The notes: a model not told the origin generated them from the letters alone. DNA of 64,000 nucleotides from Sphaerolaimus hirsutus (GCA_964036195.1 OZ038453.1:17831206-17895205), one strand, 5' to 3'; numbered from the stretch's first letter, positions 1-12,483 are shown. Made by a program: numbers and translations.

Positions 1-291
1 TCATTGAATTTTATGCTATTTATTATCATCTCCTCTGCAATGTTGTCATCAATTGCATAGGGGTCATCAGTGATTCCCACTGCTTCTAGACTGTGAAATT
101 GTCATAGTGTTTCCTTTCCTATGGCCACTATGGCTACTTTTTGATGATTTTTTGTTGGTTCAGTTAAGCTTGAACTACAAGTGAAGTTACAGGCATGATC
201 CATAGTTGCAGAATGTACAGCTACCACAACCAGCTGCATGCAGGTTTTCCTTCTGCAAATTTGTCTATTACCGTGCTAATTTCACTTTATT

Positions 292-540
292 TTTTTCCGT
301 TTCCATGAAAATTTTGCTTTCCGTTTTCTGTTTTCCGGCATTTCATTTTTCCGTTTTCCGTTTTCCAGCCGAAAATTTTTTTTTACCTTTCCGTTTTCCG
401 TTTTCCGCTGAGTGAAATTTTTTTACCTTTCCGTTTTCCGTTTTCTGGCAGAAATTTTTTTTTTACCTTTCCGTTTTCCGTTTTCCGTAAAGTGAAAAAA
501 TTTTACCTTTCCGTTTTCCGTTTTCAGTAAAAAAAATTTC
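292..540. repeat. TTTTCCG-rich tandem array
   Basis: Degenerate tandem array built on TTTTTACCTTTCCGTTTTCC and shorter CCGTTTTCCGTTTTC units. A relative in the opposite orientation lies at 51630-51865. Open frames across it are low-complexity and not taken as genes. Confidence 0.8.
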
Positions 541-667
541 GACTGAATTGAGAAATACATTTTTCATTTATCTTTACAAGCCGCTTGAACTTTACGTCCG
601 CGTGTTGCAAATATCAGTAAAACCTGAGGCCTACTGCCTGTTGAGTCCTCGTTTTGAGAGAGTTTAC

Positions 668-3600
668 TCATTGACTCACCGTTTTGTCTCCATTCCAATG
701 TTTTGACATGGATGTTTTTATAGCGCCGAAAATGTGCGGCAAAATGGCAATGATCAGAAACAGAATTCCAAGGACAATCAGAAGAGATTTAGCCAATAGT
801 GGGAGCTGAAATTTGTGTCTTTCACAATGTCTTCATTAAGTAAAATTGTCACACATCATAACTGACTATAACGACATTGGTTTTCATGAGTGAAGTTGAT
901 TTTTCATCAATTAAAACTTGCTCCTGGATCCATACAATAGGCTGATAAATTGTTGCATTAAGATTTTTCAGCATTCTGGAAATTTCAGTTTGTTTATTTT
1001 AAAAATGGTTCCTTCAAGAAAATATAAATACTTACAGGACATCGGTATTCTTCTCAAGAGGAATGCTCAGCTGTTGATTCAAAAGTACTTGGACAGGATA
1101 GCCGACTGTCTGAAACGTTTCAAATTTTTTGTTGTTTTGCATTTATTGTTTCAGAAAATAATTATCACTAACATCCTGCACATCCCAAAATCCAATTTTT
1201 CTAAATTCTGGATTATTTGCATCCATGCCAAGAGTGGAATGTTTCACAGAATTGTCAGCTGTTGCATAATGTGGTGCGGAAAATGCTGCATTGATGAACA
1301 TGTCTTCTCTTTTGCCTGAGTTTGGATAAAACATAAGGTCAATTAAATCCCATCTGAACAGTATATGACAAATCAAATTTTAAAATTTCAGTACTCAATG
1401 AAGGTCCTTTTATGTAAAAAAGTCATTTCGCGGACAAACTGCACTCATTCAACTGAACCTAATAATTGAGTATTTGACCAAGGAACTTTGTGAGAATGCA
1501 TTTCAATATTGCATGATCTTGAGCTGCAACTGGGAACTGATTTGGTTTGTGTAATGGGTCAGTTTTGGAAAATGGTGATCATCACAAGCATAAAAGTGGA
1601 AAGCTGCATGTGGTGTGCAATGAAATGCATTTCAATAGTCACTTTTATCAAAGTGCCCAGGTACCAAATCTAAAGTTTGCCTGAGCAAAATTTTAATGTT
1701 CATAAAAACAAAATAATTGGCAAGGCTATACTAATTTCTACAATTATTTTTGGGGGATTGAAAATTGATGTCCATAACAATCTCTGTAGTATTTATATGC
1801 ATGAAAATGTAGAATACTGTGAATCTGGCCCAAAGGGCCAGACAGGATTCTGCTAGTATACATAAAAATTATAATTCAAACCGGGCATGCATGGAATTGC
1901 TGTCAATCCATCTGGCAATTTGCCAAAGGTTGTGTTTCCCACTTTTCCTCTAATGAATCCAGTATTACCATCATATGAAGTATTGTAAACTTGCTCAGAA
2001 ACACTGTATCTGTACGCTGGTATGCCATTTATACTAGTCTCCTGTTCAAAATTCAGGGAAATTGATCTGAAAAAAAATCATAATTTTTACACCTAAAAAT
2101 GGTGGATGTGAAAATATTATTTATGTTACCTGCACCAATATGACAGAAAAACATATGGATGATATGTCTTTGAAATGAATGGCTGCTGCATTTGTCCAAC
2201 ATCTGAAAAATGTTTTTGTACACTTTTTATAAATACACCAGTGTTGTAAAAAGTACCAAACTGTTTCAAAGTATGTGGGTTCAAGAGGGGGGGGGGGTTC
2301 AGCGGATAGAAGCCAACGAATTTGGCACAGGATAGATAGCAGCTGAGCAGCATCCAGGCTAGATAGCTGGAGCATATGGGGGTAACGCCCCCCCCTCCCC
2401 CACCCCCACTCCCAACCCGTTTACTAAACCCCCGAGGAAAAGTAAAGCAAAAGTGAAAATATCTTTTTTTGTGATGGATTGACTACAGGGGGCAGTCCCA
2501 AGCCCTGTAAAGTGTAAAGCAAAGTGTCAAATGTAAAGTCAAATGCAAAGTAAAGTGTCAATCAAAACAAAAAAGAAAAGATTTTATAACTGAACTTTGC
2601 ATGACAATTGACAGTTTACTTTGCATTTGACTTTACATTTGACACTTTACTTTGCATTTGACTTTACATTTGACACTTTACTTTACACTTTACAGGGCTT
2701 GGGACTGCCACCAGGTACAGGCCCGAGTAAACACCTAAAGCAGCGTTTACACAGATGTGGCGACACCGATTCCTACACTGACTCACTTAAAAATTTATGG
2801 AACTTTTTCACTCCATTTTCTTTTCACTTCATTTTCAGGGAGGCCGTGTAAATGCTGCTAACGTTTAAGAGTTTTCAGGAAACGTTTTCAGTGCTGCAAT
2901 GATACAAAACAAGCACACACAAGTATATTGAAAATTTCACGCACCAACCAGAACCATTCAACATCCTGGCTTTTTCATCGACCCACCAATTTTCTGGCAG
3001 TGTGCCAAAATCTCGCCATTTTACAATCTCACCCAGTAAACTTGAATCATTTTGACCCGTTGCTATTTCGTAAGAACCATCGTCGCTATTGTTATACTGT
3101 GTGTAAAATAAAAGTTGACAACCTAAATTTGAAAAATTGACAAATAAAAAAATATCAACAACTAACACCATAAAAATATGCCATTTTGGGATAAAACTTG
3201 GGAAATTGTTTGCCAACAAGTTTCTTGACAATAGGAACATTGTACAAAGATAAAAGTGGGTCATCATAACCTGTGAACAGTATCTTGCCAACCTCCATTT
3301 GTCTGCATTTTTTCAAATGATAAGAGATAATATATTTTCATTCTGAAAGGTTGTCATTTATCAAATGGACCATACCTGAAAGGATATTCACCAAATAATG
3401 AAAAAGCAATATCCATGAAATTTACTTTCACATGTAGGGTCAAATTTCTGCCATATGGGTGGAATGAAATATTCTTGTCAAATGTGAACATAGCTGCAAG
3501 AAGTGGTGCCGCGCCCTAAAAAAGTGAAATTTTACAAAAATTAAACTAAAATACATAGTCGAAACAATAAAACAGCCTCACCAGAAAAACAGGATTTGGT

Positions 3601-4891
3601 CCAACAAGCACATCACCAGGTTTACATTTATCACACGATTTCTCTTCATCAAACACCCATTGTCTGTAATTCTGATAGCTGACAGTGGAATAATGTTCAC
3701 TAAATGTAATATTATGCTTTATGTCATATTGCCTGTGAAAAATTTGTAAAAATTTTGCAAAAATTCTTGTATTGACTAATACTAATTTCCATCTACCACA
3801 AATCCTCAATTTTTGTATCCCCTTGGGGGGTAATTGTTTCGCCAGACATTTTTGAGAGGGTACTATCCAAAGGGGCGGCGATTTTATTGTCAGAATTTTC
3901 AACATTATCTCTACACCTGTCATATTTACCTGTACACGTATGGCCCCACTTGCGACACAGCAGACTTTTCATATCCATCTCTAACATTTCTCCCACCAGT
4001 TTTGGGATAATTCAAAATAACTGCCCATGGATTAGTCCAGTGAAACATGTAAAATTTCATGTATTCAGTGTAAGTTGGTTTCTGCCATATTGATGCGGCC
4101 CAGTTCAATTTTCCAGTATCGTAATCAAGTCCAATTGATACTTTCTGCGATAGTTTGTGTTCATAACAGATATACTCAGTGAACATGACACTCTGCCCTC
4201 GCGCTGATTTATGTCTCATGTTGGAAGCGTGCCAATGATTATTAAAACATGCGGTTTCCGTGAAAAGATGAAAAAATACATCGGTGTGAATATGCTAATG
4301 AATAACATTTTCACAACAATCAATTTTGTCATCTCTTTATGAAACTCGCACGCGTCAACCATCGTTGGCACACTTCCAGCGGGAACCACGTGTGCAAGGT
4401 GTAAAGTAACCGGAGTATAACATAACATATTCAGGTGGTTCACGTTGGCACCGTGCCAAGGATGACTAACGCAGGCTATAATTGTTACATAGATAACGAT
4501 GGGAAACAAAAAATTCAAAAATTCGAAAACCACATTGAAATTTTTCGAATTCTTTCGCAGTTTTTTTATTTTTCACCAAATGATTTTAACACTTTTTGAA
4601 ATCGATTTTTTTCTTGAAAAGTTCGAAAATACAATTTATGAGACGGCGGGGGGGGGGGGGGGGTGACCTAATCTTTGGTGGGAGAAAAACAATTAAGGAA
4701 ACGGAAAGCATTACACCTTATAATGATAAAGATTTTCATAACAAGAAAGTATAAAAAACTCTTTAAGCAACTTTGCTAACCTCGATCACAATTGCACGGT
4801 ATATTGTTGGAAATGCAAAATAAGCGATCCCTGTAAACATGCAAACTATCAATGACAGCAAACTGCACGCAATCTGTCCAAATTTTTGCAT
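668..4891 (-). CDS. CD36 / SCARB-family scavenger receptor, 12 exons
   Basis: Complete gene rebuilt by splice sites and phase. Exons (minus strand): 4891-4781, 4144-3930, 3732-3582, 3515-3376, 3302-3169, 3122-2949, 2202-2130, 2066-1882, 1315-1173, 1109-1036, 975-867, 805-668. They total 1647 nt, 548 aa, with all phases compatible. Exon 1 encodes the N-terminal membrane anchor (aa about 8-30); exon 12 encodes the C-terminal anchor (aa about 507-526). Family signatures are clear: GPYVYR near aa 104-109 followed by NITF, VGPNP, a GYDDPLL block, MLNGSD, CRSI, GIPAYRY, C-x-PGK and a final LKNLNATIY-like segment. The large loop has several N-glycosylation sequons and Cys residues. The family binds lipids and lipoproteins at the plasma or lysosomal membrane; the ligand cannot be inferred here. 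The stop is at 670-668, but a strong GTGAGT donor just upstream (679-674) could add a further exon. Introns carry transposons, including one within 30 bp of the exon 2 acceptor. Confidence 0.93.
2490..2711. mobile_element. Introner-like inverted-repeat element in a CD36 intron
   Basis: Begins GGGCAGTCCCAAGCCCTGTA and ends in the inverted counterpart TACAGGGCTTGGGACTGCCA, with CAGG duplicated on both sides (2486-2489, 2712-2715). The interior is made of TGTAAAGTGTCAAATG-type words. Here it lies inside the larger intron 6 rather than forming the whole intron. Confidence 0.75.
4170..4439 (-). mobile_element. ATACTC-ended MITE
   Basis: About 270 bp, related to copies at 46343-46603 and 52061-52310. 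Shared blocks include GCACGCGT..., GGAAGCGTGCCAATGATTATT and ATTTATGTCTCA. It ends only 25 bp upstream of CD36 exon 2, so a long open frame here (4216-4533) is element sequence, not an exon. Confidence 0.75.
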
Positions 4892-5589
4892 TATTTGTAT
4901 CTTTTGAAGTTTTATTGTTGAAAGATAATGTTTCAGAAGAAATGAACAATAAAAATTACAGAAGGCAAGGTAAACAAAGTTCCAAAGTGACTGATAATTA
5001 TTGCAGTGATAAAACAGATAAAACCTGAATGTGACAAAATACCTGGTTGGTATATTATCAAATTTGTTTGTGGCTTTTTTATTCCAATAAGGTAATCTTT
5101 TATGTATCTGTTGCTAGGGTCTTGTAAATGAGGTATTCAATTCTAAAAGTTGAAAAGTCCAAAATATGAAAATTTCGAGTTAGGCCTGGATATGTCATCT
5201 GGATCTACTTCCACACATTTTTCATCGTCTTCCATAAATTTTATGACCTCACATGCCCATATGGCAAAGTGCCAAATTTGACATTTTTTGGGGAAAAATG
5301 CAAAAAATTTAGGCAAGAAGTTGACAAGTCCATTTAATTTCGGGCTAAAACTTGACAAGTCCACCCTTTGTCTTCGTTTTTGTTGGGGAAAAACGCAAGA
5401 AATGTAATAAGTCCACTGCTGCGGACACCGATTTCTAAAAGTCCATTATTTTCGCATAAGGCAGCTTCGTCATCGCCAGGAACAAAAATGTTCTCGCGTG
5501 CAAGAAGTCGACAAGTCCATATCCCTCCCCGAAACAATTTTGCTCTGACCAAATTGGGTCTGAAACTTAAAATGCGATTCATTCAAAAG

Positions 5590-6355
5590 GGCCAGGCCTC
5601 CTACGCACAAACGCCCGGCGCGCACAAACGCCCGGCACGCACAAAATTGAGCCCGCCACGCACAAACGCCCGGCGCGCACAAATCTGATGCTCTGTGCGT
5701 ACCGGGCATTTGTGCGTGCCAGTCGTTTGTGCGCGCCGGTCATTTGTGCGTACCGGCCATGGGACTTTCACACGCCCCCCCACTTTGTGTTTGCCCCCCC
5801 CCATACATGAGCACCCCCCCATACATGAGCACCTGGATTACAAGAGTACACGTATATATGGGCAAGAGTACACCTGCGTGTCTTGACTGCGTTGAGTGGT
5901 ATTGGATCATGAGTCGCGAGCTTTTGATAATCGCGATTTGAATGTAGAAAACAGATTTCGCTGTTGACGAAATTTTGATTGTCAACTAATTTGTCTAAGT
6001 TAATTATGTCTTACACGCCCCGACACGTGTATGTGCACCGCACTTACACGTGAATGCACCCAACATGCACTCAAAAACTCAGTGAGATTGGCGGCAATGT
6101 TATTTATACTCGGCGGATATGATACTCTGCCCTCGCACTCATTTATGTCTCACGTTGGTCTCACTCATTTATGTCTCACTACAAGCCCCGCCCGCACATA
6201 TGACCGGCGCGCACAAACGACTGGCACGCACATTGTGCGGCACGCACAAAGCTACAGTTTTGTGCATACCAGGCGTTTGTGCGTACCGGACTTTCATTTT
6301 GTGCGTGCCAGGCGTTTGTGCGCACCAGGCGTTTGTGCGTACAGGTGCGGGGCCA
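5590..6355. repeat. GCACAAACGCC foldback arrays
   Basis: Two clusters of CGCACAAACGCCCGGC-like units (about 5598-5760 and 6185-6350), each containing both orientations (GTGCGTACCGGGC), separated by AT-richer spacer. Many overlapping open frames arise from the repeat and are not convincing genes. Confidence 0.7.
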
Positions 6356-6427
6356 TTCAAAATTGCATTTTGTGGACTTGTCGACTTTGAGAATTATACG
6401 CCCAAATGTGTTGCCGATTGTAAATAA

Positions 6428-6795
6428 GTAACGTATTTCCTCGAAATACCCCCCTCAAAATGGATACATTGAATTTATAACCCCCCCCCCCCCCTCGAAA
6501 TACCCCCAAATTTAGTGTATAGTGAACGAAAATGACAAAAGCTGCGGATTTACGATACGGGAAACGGGAAAAACGCAGAACACACGATAAAAACAATCAC
6601 TGTGTTATGTTAGAACAGGGTTTATTTTTACTGTCTACGTAGTTTTTAAGTCTAGAGTCCTATACATGACGGTTTTTGTTGCATTTTTCGACGTCTGTGT
6701 ACGTTACAAACAACAATTTAGTACTGGGATTTCAAAAAAATTTCTGGCGAAATAACAAACCGCTCTCGAAATACCCCCCCCCCCCTGCACCACGG
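6428..6795. mobile_element. TCGAAATACCCCC-family MITE copy
   Basis: Starts CGTATTTCCTCGAAATACCC and shares its interior (GAACAGGGTTTA..., GACGTCTGTGTACGTTACAA, TTTCTGGCGAAATAA) with the fuller copy at 42624-43050. The right end is truncated. Just downstream (about 6810-6885) is a fragment of the CTCCGGAGG hAT-like family. Confidence 0.75.
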
Positions 6796-7080
6796 GTCTT
6801 TAGATTTCGACCCTCCGGGGTGTTGGATTCATAGGAAATCGCTCCTCCGGAGGGAAGGTAGCTGAAAAATTTTTTTGGGGGCATCACAAAGTACTGTCAC
6901 TTGTCTGATATAGATGCAGGTATATAGGTAGCTATACTCCACAGAACTCACGCTTAGTACAGAAACCTACCATAACCTATCTGAATAATAAGCGGAAAAT
7001 TATACAGTCTTTCATCATAATATTTCGTTTTTACTGTGGAATAATTAATTTATCACAGCATTTTCTTCATTGATTTATGG

Positions 7081-7304
7081 CAGAGTTGTTAAAATACCGG
7101 TATTTTTGGAAAGTGTAAGTGTAAGTGTAAATACACTTTCCAAATTTTGAGTATGGATACCAAAAGTGTAAGGTATTTTAAAAATACCTAGGAAAGTGTA
7201 AAAAAGTGTATGGGTATTTTATGAAAGTGTAAGTGTAAGTGTAAATATAAATACCCATTTACCCGAGTATTTTTGGTAAGTGTAAATACACTTTCGCAAC
7301 TCTG
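7081..7304. mobile_element. CAGAGTTG hAT-like MITE, 8-bp TSD
   Basis: Ends CAGAGTTG...CAACTCTG with an exact 8-bp duplication ATTTATGG on both sides. The interior consists of AAGTGTAAGTGTAAATACAC-type words. CAGRG ends with 8-bp duplications are characteristic of hAT elements. Confidence 0.9.
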
Positions 7305-7348
7305 ATTTATGGTAGGATCCTGCACATACTTTGCAGTCCGCGGAGTAT

Positions 7349-7985
7349 ACCGCATTTAATCGAAATACCCCCCCCCCCCCCCCCGAGGGTGATTGTTTCA
7401 GAGTGAGAATTTTGAGGGGGTTTAACGAGGGGGGGTATTTCGAGGGGGGCTTATTATTTCACCAGAATTTTTTTTGCAATTCCAGTACTAAATTGTCATC
7501 AGTAACGTACGCATACGTAGAAAAATGCAACAATAACCGCTATATATGAGTCTATGGACCTATATAAGTATGTAACACTATTCTAACGTAACAATTCATT
7601 GTTTTTAACGTGTGTTTTGCATTGCCCGAATCACAAACCGCAGTTTTGTCATGTACGTTCTTGGTACACTCAATCTGGGGAGGGTATTTCGAGGGGGTGG
7701 CTAATTAATTCATAGTGGCCATTTTGAGGGGGGGGGGGGTTATTTCGAGGAGGGTATTTCGAGGAAATACGGTATATTGAAAAAATGTGAATTCTGCGCG
7801 TCTTTCAGTGTCGCTTTTTATAAAACGCCAGCACCAATCGCCACCGATGGAAAGCGCCACGCGCCAGCGCCCTGGCGGATTTCCATCACTACCCACTTGT
7901 CTCGCGAATCGTTGTTGCCCATTTCAGTTGCCCCGATGCGAGCCAAAAGGGGGTGTATTTCGAGAAAATACGGTATACATGTATA
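7349..7985. mobile_element. TCGAAATACCCCC-family MITEs, two tandem pieces
   Basis: Copy from TACCGCATTTAATCGAAATA to GAGGAAATACGGTA near 7773, followed by a second ending in GAGAAAATACGGTA near 7974. The inner ACGTAGAAAAATGCAACAATA block is shared with the copies at 8703-9027 and 43062-43463. Confidence 0.7.
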
Positions 7986-8477
7986 TGTGACAGCGTCGGG
8001 GAGTGTTGGCAACGGCGTGAAGACACTTCACGACGCTTCACTGCGCATCCACACCCCATTTGTTGCTGTGTATACTTTTCGAGGGGGGGGGGTATTTCTG
8101 TCTGATTGAGAAAATTGTCTTTGGCCAAAATGCCTCAATTGAGTGCATTGGCGCTTGAGACCCTTTTTTCTATTGTTCCGTTGTCGCTCGGCGACAATTT
8201 TTCCGACGTTTCACAATCATCAAAAACGTGAACATGAATGATTCGACCCAACTCATAAGAACCACGATGATGTATATATTCAGTAACTTTTTCGCCAAAT
8301 TGCATAACGCAAATAAAATATCATGTTCCTGACCAAACAAAGAGGGAAGGGAACTATATCCCATCATGCAAAATCATTGGCAAATTTTAGTCATCAGTTA
8401 GATTACCTATTTTAGTTATGATGCATTGTGGTCATTTTGTAAAGTGGGCAGGATTATCGACCGTGTGATCCAATCTG

Positions 8478-8692
8478 CCTGCGCACACTAGTTTTCACTA
8501 TACCTCAAATTCACGCACAATTTTGAAATCTCACAAATCGGCTTAGGACGCATTTGAGTTTTCTACAATGAAGTGGCCGTCAACTACAGTTGACGGAGAT
8601 TAAAAATGACTCATTGTGGAAAACTCAAACACGTTCAAAGCTCATTTACGAGTTTTCGAAATTTCGTGTGAAAACAAGTGTGCGCAGGGCCA
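8478..8692. mobile_element. GCACACTAGTTTTCAC inverted-repeat MITE
   Basis: Ends GCGCACACTAGTTTTCAC and GTGAAAACAAGTGTGCGC, with a further inner palindrome around the GTCAACTACAGTTGAC centre. It is related to the ACACACTAGTTGACA family at 23531, 27447 and 34564. Confidence 0.65.
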
Positions 8693-8702
8693 ATGCGAGA
8701 AT

Positions 8703-9027
8703 ACCGTATTTCCTCGAAATACCCCCCGGGAGTGATTGTTTCAGAGTGCAAAGTTTAAGGGGATTTCGAGGGGCTTCGAGGGGGGGGGGGGGATTTCGAG
8801 GTGTGGGCTTATTTTTTCGCCAAATGTTTTTTGAACTACCAGTAATAATATTGTTCGTAACATACGCAGAAAGATAAGAAACGTAGAAAGATGCTACAAT
8901 AACTGCCATGCATTATACACTTAAGACTTAGGTATATCATTTGGGGGATGGTGTTTCGAGGGGGGGGTGTATTTCGAGGGGGGGTGTATTTCGAGGGGTG
9001 GGGGGTATTTCGAGGAAAAACGGTATA
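8703..9027. mobile_element. TCGAAATACCCCC-family MITE copy
   Basis: Runs from CCGTATTTCCTCGAAATACC to GAGGAAAAACGGTA with long G runs near both ends. Confidence 0.7.
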
Positions 9028-9249
9028 CAGCGCAAATTGAGCACTATTTGTTATAAGTTTGATCTAGCAGTGAACCCTAACAATTAGAAAGGTGCCTTGT
9101 GAATTATGAAATCCGTGCTATTGGGCAATGGCGCCGCGCCTGACGCGTTTGTGTTCAAAGTCGCTGTGCAAGAACGCATGCTCAAGATTGAGCCGTGTGT
9201 AATGAAACAACTGCTTGAGAAAGGTTAAAAAAAGGAATTACTTTGTATT

Positions 9250-10660
9250 TACCCTAAATCCTCGAATAAGACCCCATGGGCAGGGTTGGTTTTATAAAAA
9301 TCATTTGTATACAAATTGTATAAAAATTGTATAAACATGTATTTTATTTTTATTTTATTCTTATTTCATTTTATTTTATTTTATTCCAAAATGTTAATAA
9401 AAATATAAAATGAACCATTTTACAAAAATTTTAGAAAAATTTTACAGAAATTTTACAAAAAATCATAATCTTGCATGCAAGGCCAGAAAAATGTGATAAT
9501 TGGACCTAAAAATGAAAAATGTGTGAGAAAGTTTTCCATTACTTTGCAAAAGTTGCATGCAGTAGGTATTGTTAGCTGGTTGCAAGTGTAAAGTTACAAT
9601 TATTGATAATACTGGTTTGCATTTTCAGTAGAAGGATTACTGGAGTGTGCTGGGTGCGTTTGTAAAATGTCATGCAAAGTGTCAATTGTCATGACAAATG
9701 TAAAGTAAGGAGTCAATTGACATCTCAAATCTCAAGCTAAGTATAATTGTCATGACAAATGTCATGCAAAGTGTAAATTGTCTATCTGAATCTTATGTTT
9801 TTGTATCCAAACCTTATGTTTAGGTATCCAAATCAAATTCTTTTGTTTCCAAATGTTAATATTTTCAGATTTGGATACAAAGGATAAGATACAGATACAA
9901 TTTGCTATACAGTTTCCACTTTCATTTATATTTGTCATGACAATTGACACTTTACTTACCACTTGTCATGACAATTGACACTCTGTATTTCATTTCATAT
10001 GACATTTTGATACTTTACAGGGTCTGGGACTGCGCCAGCTCTGCGAATGAACATGTTGAACAATAAACAACAAGATAAAAATTTTACAAAAAATATGAAT
10101 TTTAATACAATTTTTACAAAAATATGAATTTGTATACAATTTTACAAAAAGTTTACAAAAATTCAAATTTTTATACTATTTTTTTTTTTTTTTGAAATTT
10201 TCCATTTTATTTTAGATTATTTTATTCTTAAATTTTCCATTTTATTTTTATTTTTTTCTGAGATTTTGCCAACCCTGCCCATGGGAGTTATTTTTTCGTC
10301 AGATGTTTGCGAGGAGGGAGTTGTTCAAGGAAGGTGGAGTTATTTTGAAGGGGGGGGGGGGCTTATTTTTTCCTCAGAACTTACTAGACTTACTTCATTG
10401 TATGGATGTAGTCTGTCAACTCATGTAATTCAGGTATTTAACTGTCCAACGCTGAAAAGATGTGTATACACTGCATACACATCATGTAATTATCTGCTGT
10501 CACTGTGGTAGGCTAATATTGTTTTGTATTGTATCCTTTTCACCAAGAGGGGGAGTTATTCAAGAGGGGTGAGTTATTCGAGGGGGAAGTAATTTTTTCT
10601 TACCTCGTAAACAGGGGGGAGTTATTCAAGGGGGGTCTTATTCGAGAATTTGCGGTAGAT
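9250..10660. mobile_element. Composite: CTCGAATAAG MITE with nested AT-rich element and introner-like copy
   Basis: Outer ends are CCTCGAATAAGACC (about 9262) and TATTCGAGAATTTGCGGTAG (about 10640). Inside, between GGGCAGGGTTGG and CCAACCCTGCCC, is a TTTATTTTATTTTA-rich foldback (about 9286-10281). That in turn holds an introner-like copy (about 9650-10040) ending GGGTCTGGGACTGCGCCAG. No gene is seen from 8.1 kb to 11.9 kb. Confidence 0.55.
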
Positions 10661-11532
10661 ACTTATATATTCAAGTTACTTTCCCTTGAACAGTTCCCTC
10701 TACCAGCTAAATGAGGAAAAATAATTCTCCCTTAAATAACCCCCCCCCCCCTTTGATAACTGGAATCACAGTGGGAATATTCCATTAAATACCATAGACC
10801 CCATCAAAAATTTGGATGAAAAAATAATTTACCAGGGTATTTAATCAAAGATATGGTTTATTCATCAATATTCTTGAAATAGAACTAAAATCTAAAACTA
10901 AAAATAAAAATAGAACTAAAAATCTGCCAAATACAGGTACATTGAAGCAGCAGGCAGCTTGCCTGTGGCTGGGCCCTTCACTAGAGAAAATTTCACTCCT
11001 ATCTAGGGGACTCCCATGGATATTCAAACTATTGATTTTTGATCAGCAAATAAAGTTTGGGTAAGCTGTCAAATGTGTTGACAAGTTAACTTTTGGTAAT
11101 AAATGACTGTTTATGACTCATTAAACATGTCCAAATGTCATATTTGTCTGAAATGGTCACAATTCGACCCATTTTTCACTAGAAAGTAGTGAAAAATGTT
11201 AACAGTAATGAGAATTTCCACGCCTTTGTGAGTGCTAGCAAGTAGCCAAAGGCCACCTGAACTGACACACACTCCTGGTGTCCTGGTAGATCTGACCACA
11301 CCTACGTGCACTGAAAATGTCATCAGTTTACACCAGAGTTGTTAAAATACCCGTATTTTTGGAAAGCGTAAGTGTAAGCGTAAATACACTTTCCAGATTT
11401 TGAGTATGGATACTAAAAGCGTAAGGTATTTTTAAAATACCTAGGAAAGCGTAAAAAAAAGCGTAAGCGTAAATTTTTTTTTTGAAAGTGCTCTTGCTTG
11501 TTGAGCATGGGAAAAACGCGTGCTTTTACATT

Positions 11533-11925
11533 TACCGTATTACCTCAAATTACCCCCCCCCCTTGAATTAACCCCCCCTCGAAATACCCCCTCAAAATGA
11601 TGTACGTCATGTACATAATAAATATGTCATGTATGTAATGTACATGATGTATTTTACTGTTAATTTGCATTGCAACTACACATAGACTAGTTTGTGTAGC
11701 TATCAACGTTTTATTGTACAAATGTCTCATGTTTGGACACATTTTTGGGTATGCAAATGCCTACTTTTTACCACAAAACTTACGAAAATTTCCGGCGAAA
11801 TAATAAAACCCCCCTCGAATAAACCCCCCTCGAATAAACCCCCTCGAATTAACCCCCCCCCCCTCAAATTTTGCTGGCGAAATAATAAACCCCCATGGGG
11901 GTATTTCGAGGTAATATGGTAGATG
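11533..11925. mobile_element. TCGAAATACCCCC-family MITE nested in hAT-like element
   Basis: Ends CCGTATTACCTCAAATTACC and GTATTTCGAGGTAATATGG. The interior has ACACATAGACTAGTTTGTGTAG, also present at 54632-55053 and in part at 15808-16202. Confidence 0.8.
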
Positions 11926-11945
11926 TATTTATTTATCATATCCAT

Positions 11946-12116
11946 TCATAATTTCAAATTTTTCTCATCAACACAAGCTTTCAGCAAGATTTTTCCGATG
12001 CCCACTTGGTAGTCTGCTCTTGGATGTCGATGCAATTCATCGACAGTGACACTTAATCCATCTTCTAACTCGGAGTTAGCGATGTCGACGGCGATAACAT
12101 TGTCGTCAGAATCCAT
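11946..12116 (-). CDS. Small acidic ORF inside hAT-like element (possible captured exon)
   Basis: ATG at 12116, stop at 11948-11946, 56 aa, beginning MDSDDNVIAVDIAN. The residue mix is ordinary and soluble (DELHRHPRADYQVGIGKILL) with balanced codons, unlike the AT-rich transposon sequence around it. I do not recognise the family. It lies between the nested MITE and the right end of the 11334-12483 element. It could be a host fragment carried by the element, the first exon of an interrupted gene, or chance. Confidence 0.4.
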   Translation of the reverse strand: MDSDDNVIAVDIANSELEDGLSVTVDELHRHPRADYQVGIGKILLKACVDEKNLKL

Positions 12117-12483
12117 TGTTGGTCAAAAAAATTTTTAATCTAAACCTTTGCTAGACAACACAATTTAGGCCTGACGTTCGTATTTCGACACCTTTGTATT
12201 TACATGTGCCACTATGTACAGTATGCTACTGCACACATGCAGTCATTTATTTTTGGTACACCTCATTCTCTTCTCGTTCACTTTTTTGTGGTTTTACGCT
12301 TTTTCAAAAGCGTACAACTGGACCGTATGAAAAGTTTTTTACGCTTTTAGTACCCGGGTATTTCAGCCAGGAAAGCGTAATAAAGCGTACGGGTATTTTA
12401 CGAAAGCGTAAGCGTAAGCGTAAATATAAATACCCATTTACCCGGGTATTTCGGGTAAGCGTAAATACGCTTTCGCAACTCTG

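Larger units (their letters stand above)
11334..12483. mobile_element. CAGAGTTG hAT-like element with nested MITE and ORF, 8-bp TSD
   Basis: Ends CAGAGTTGTTAAAATACC and TTTCGCAACTCTG with an exact 8-bp duplication GTTTACAC. At 1150 bp it is much longer than the 224-bp relative at 7081-7304. It contains a TCGAAATACCCCC MITE (11533-11925) and a 56-codon open frame (11946-12116). Confidence 0.88.

Noticed and set aside
4216-4533. Minus-strand 105-codon frame just upstream of CD36 exon 2, with hydrophobic stretches
   Set aside because: It is the ATACTC MITE (copies at 46343 and 52061). The true N-terminal anchor exon is 4891-4781, which splices in phase to exon 2.
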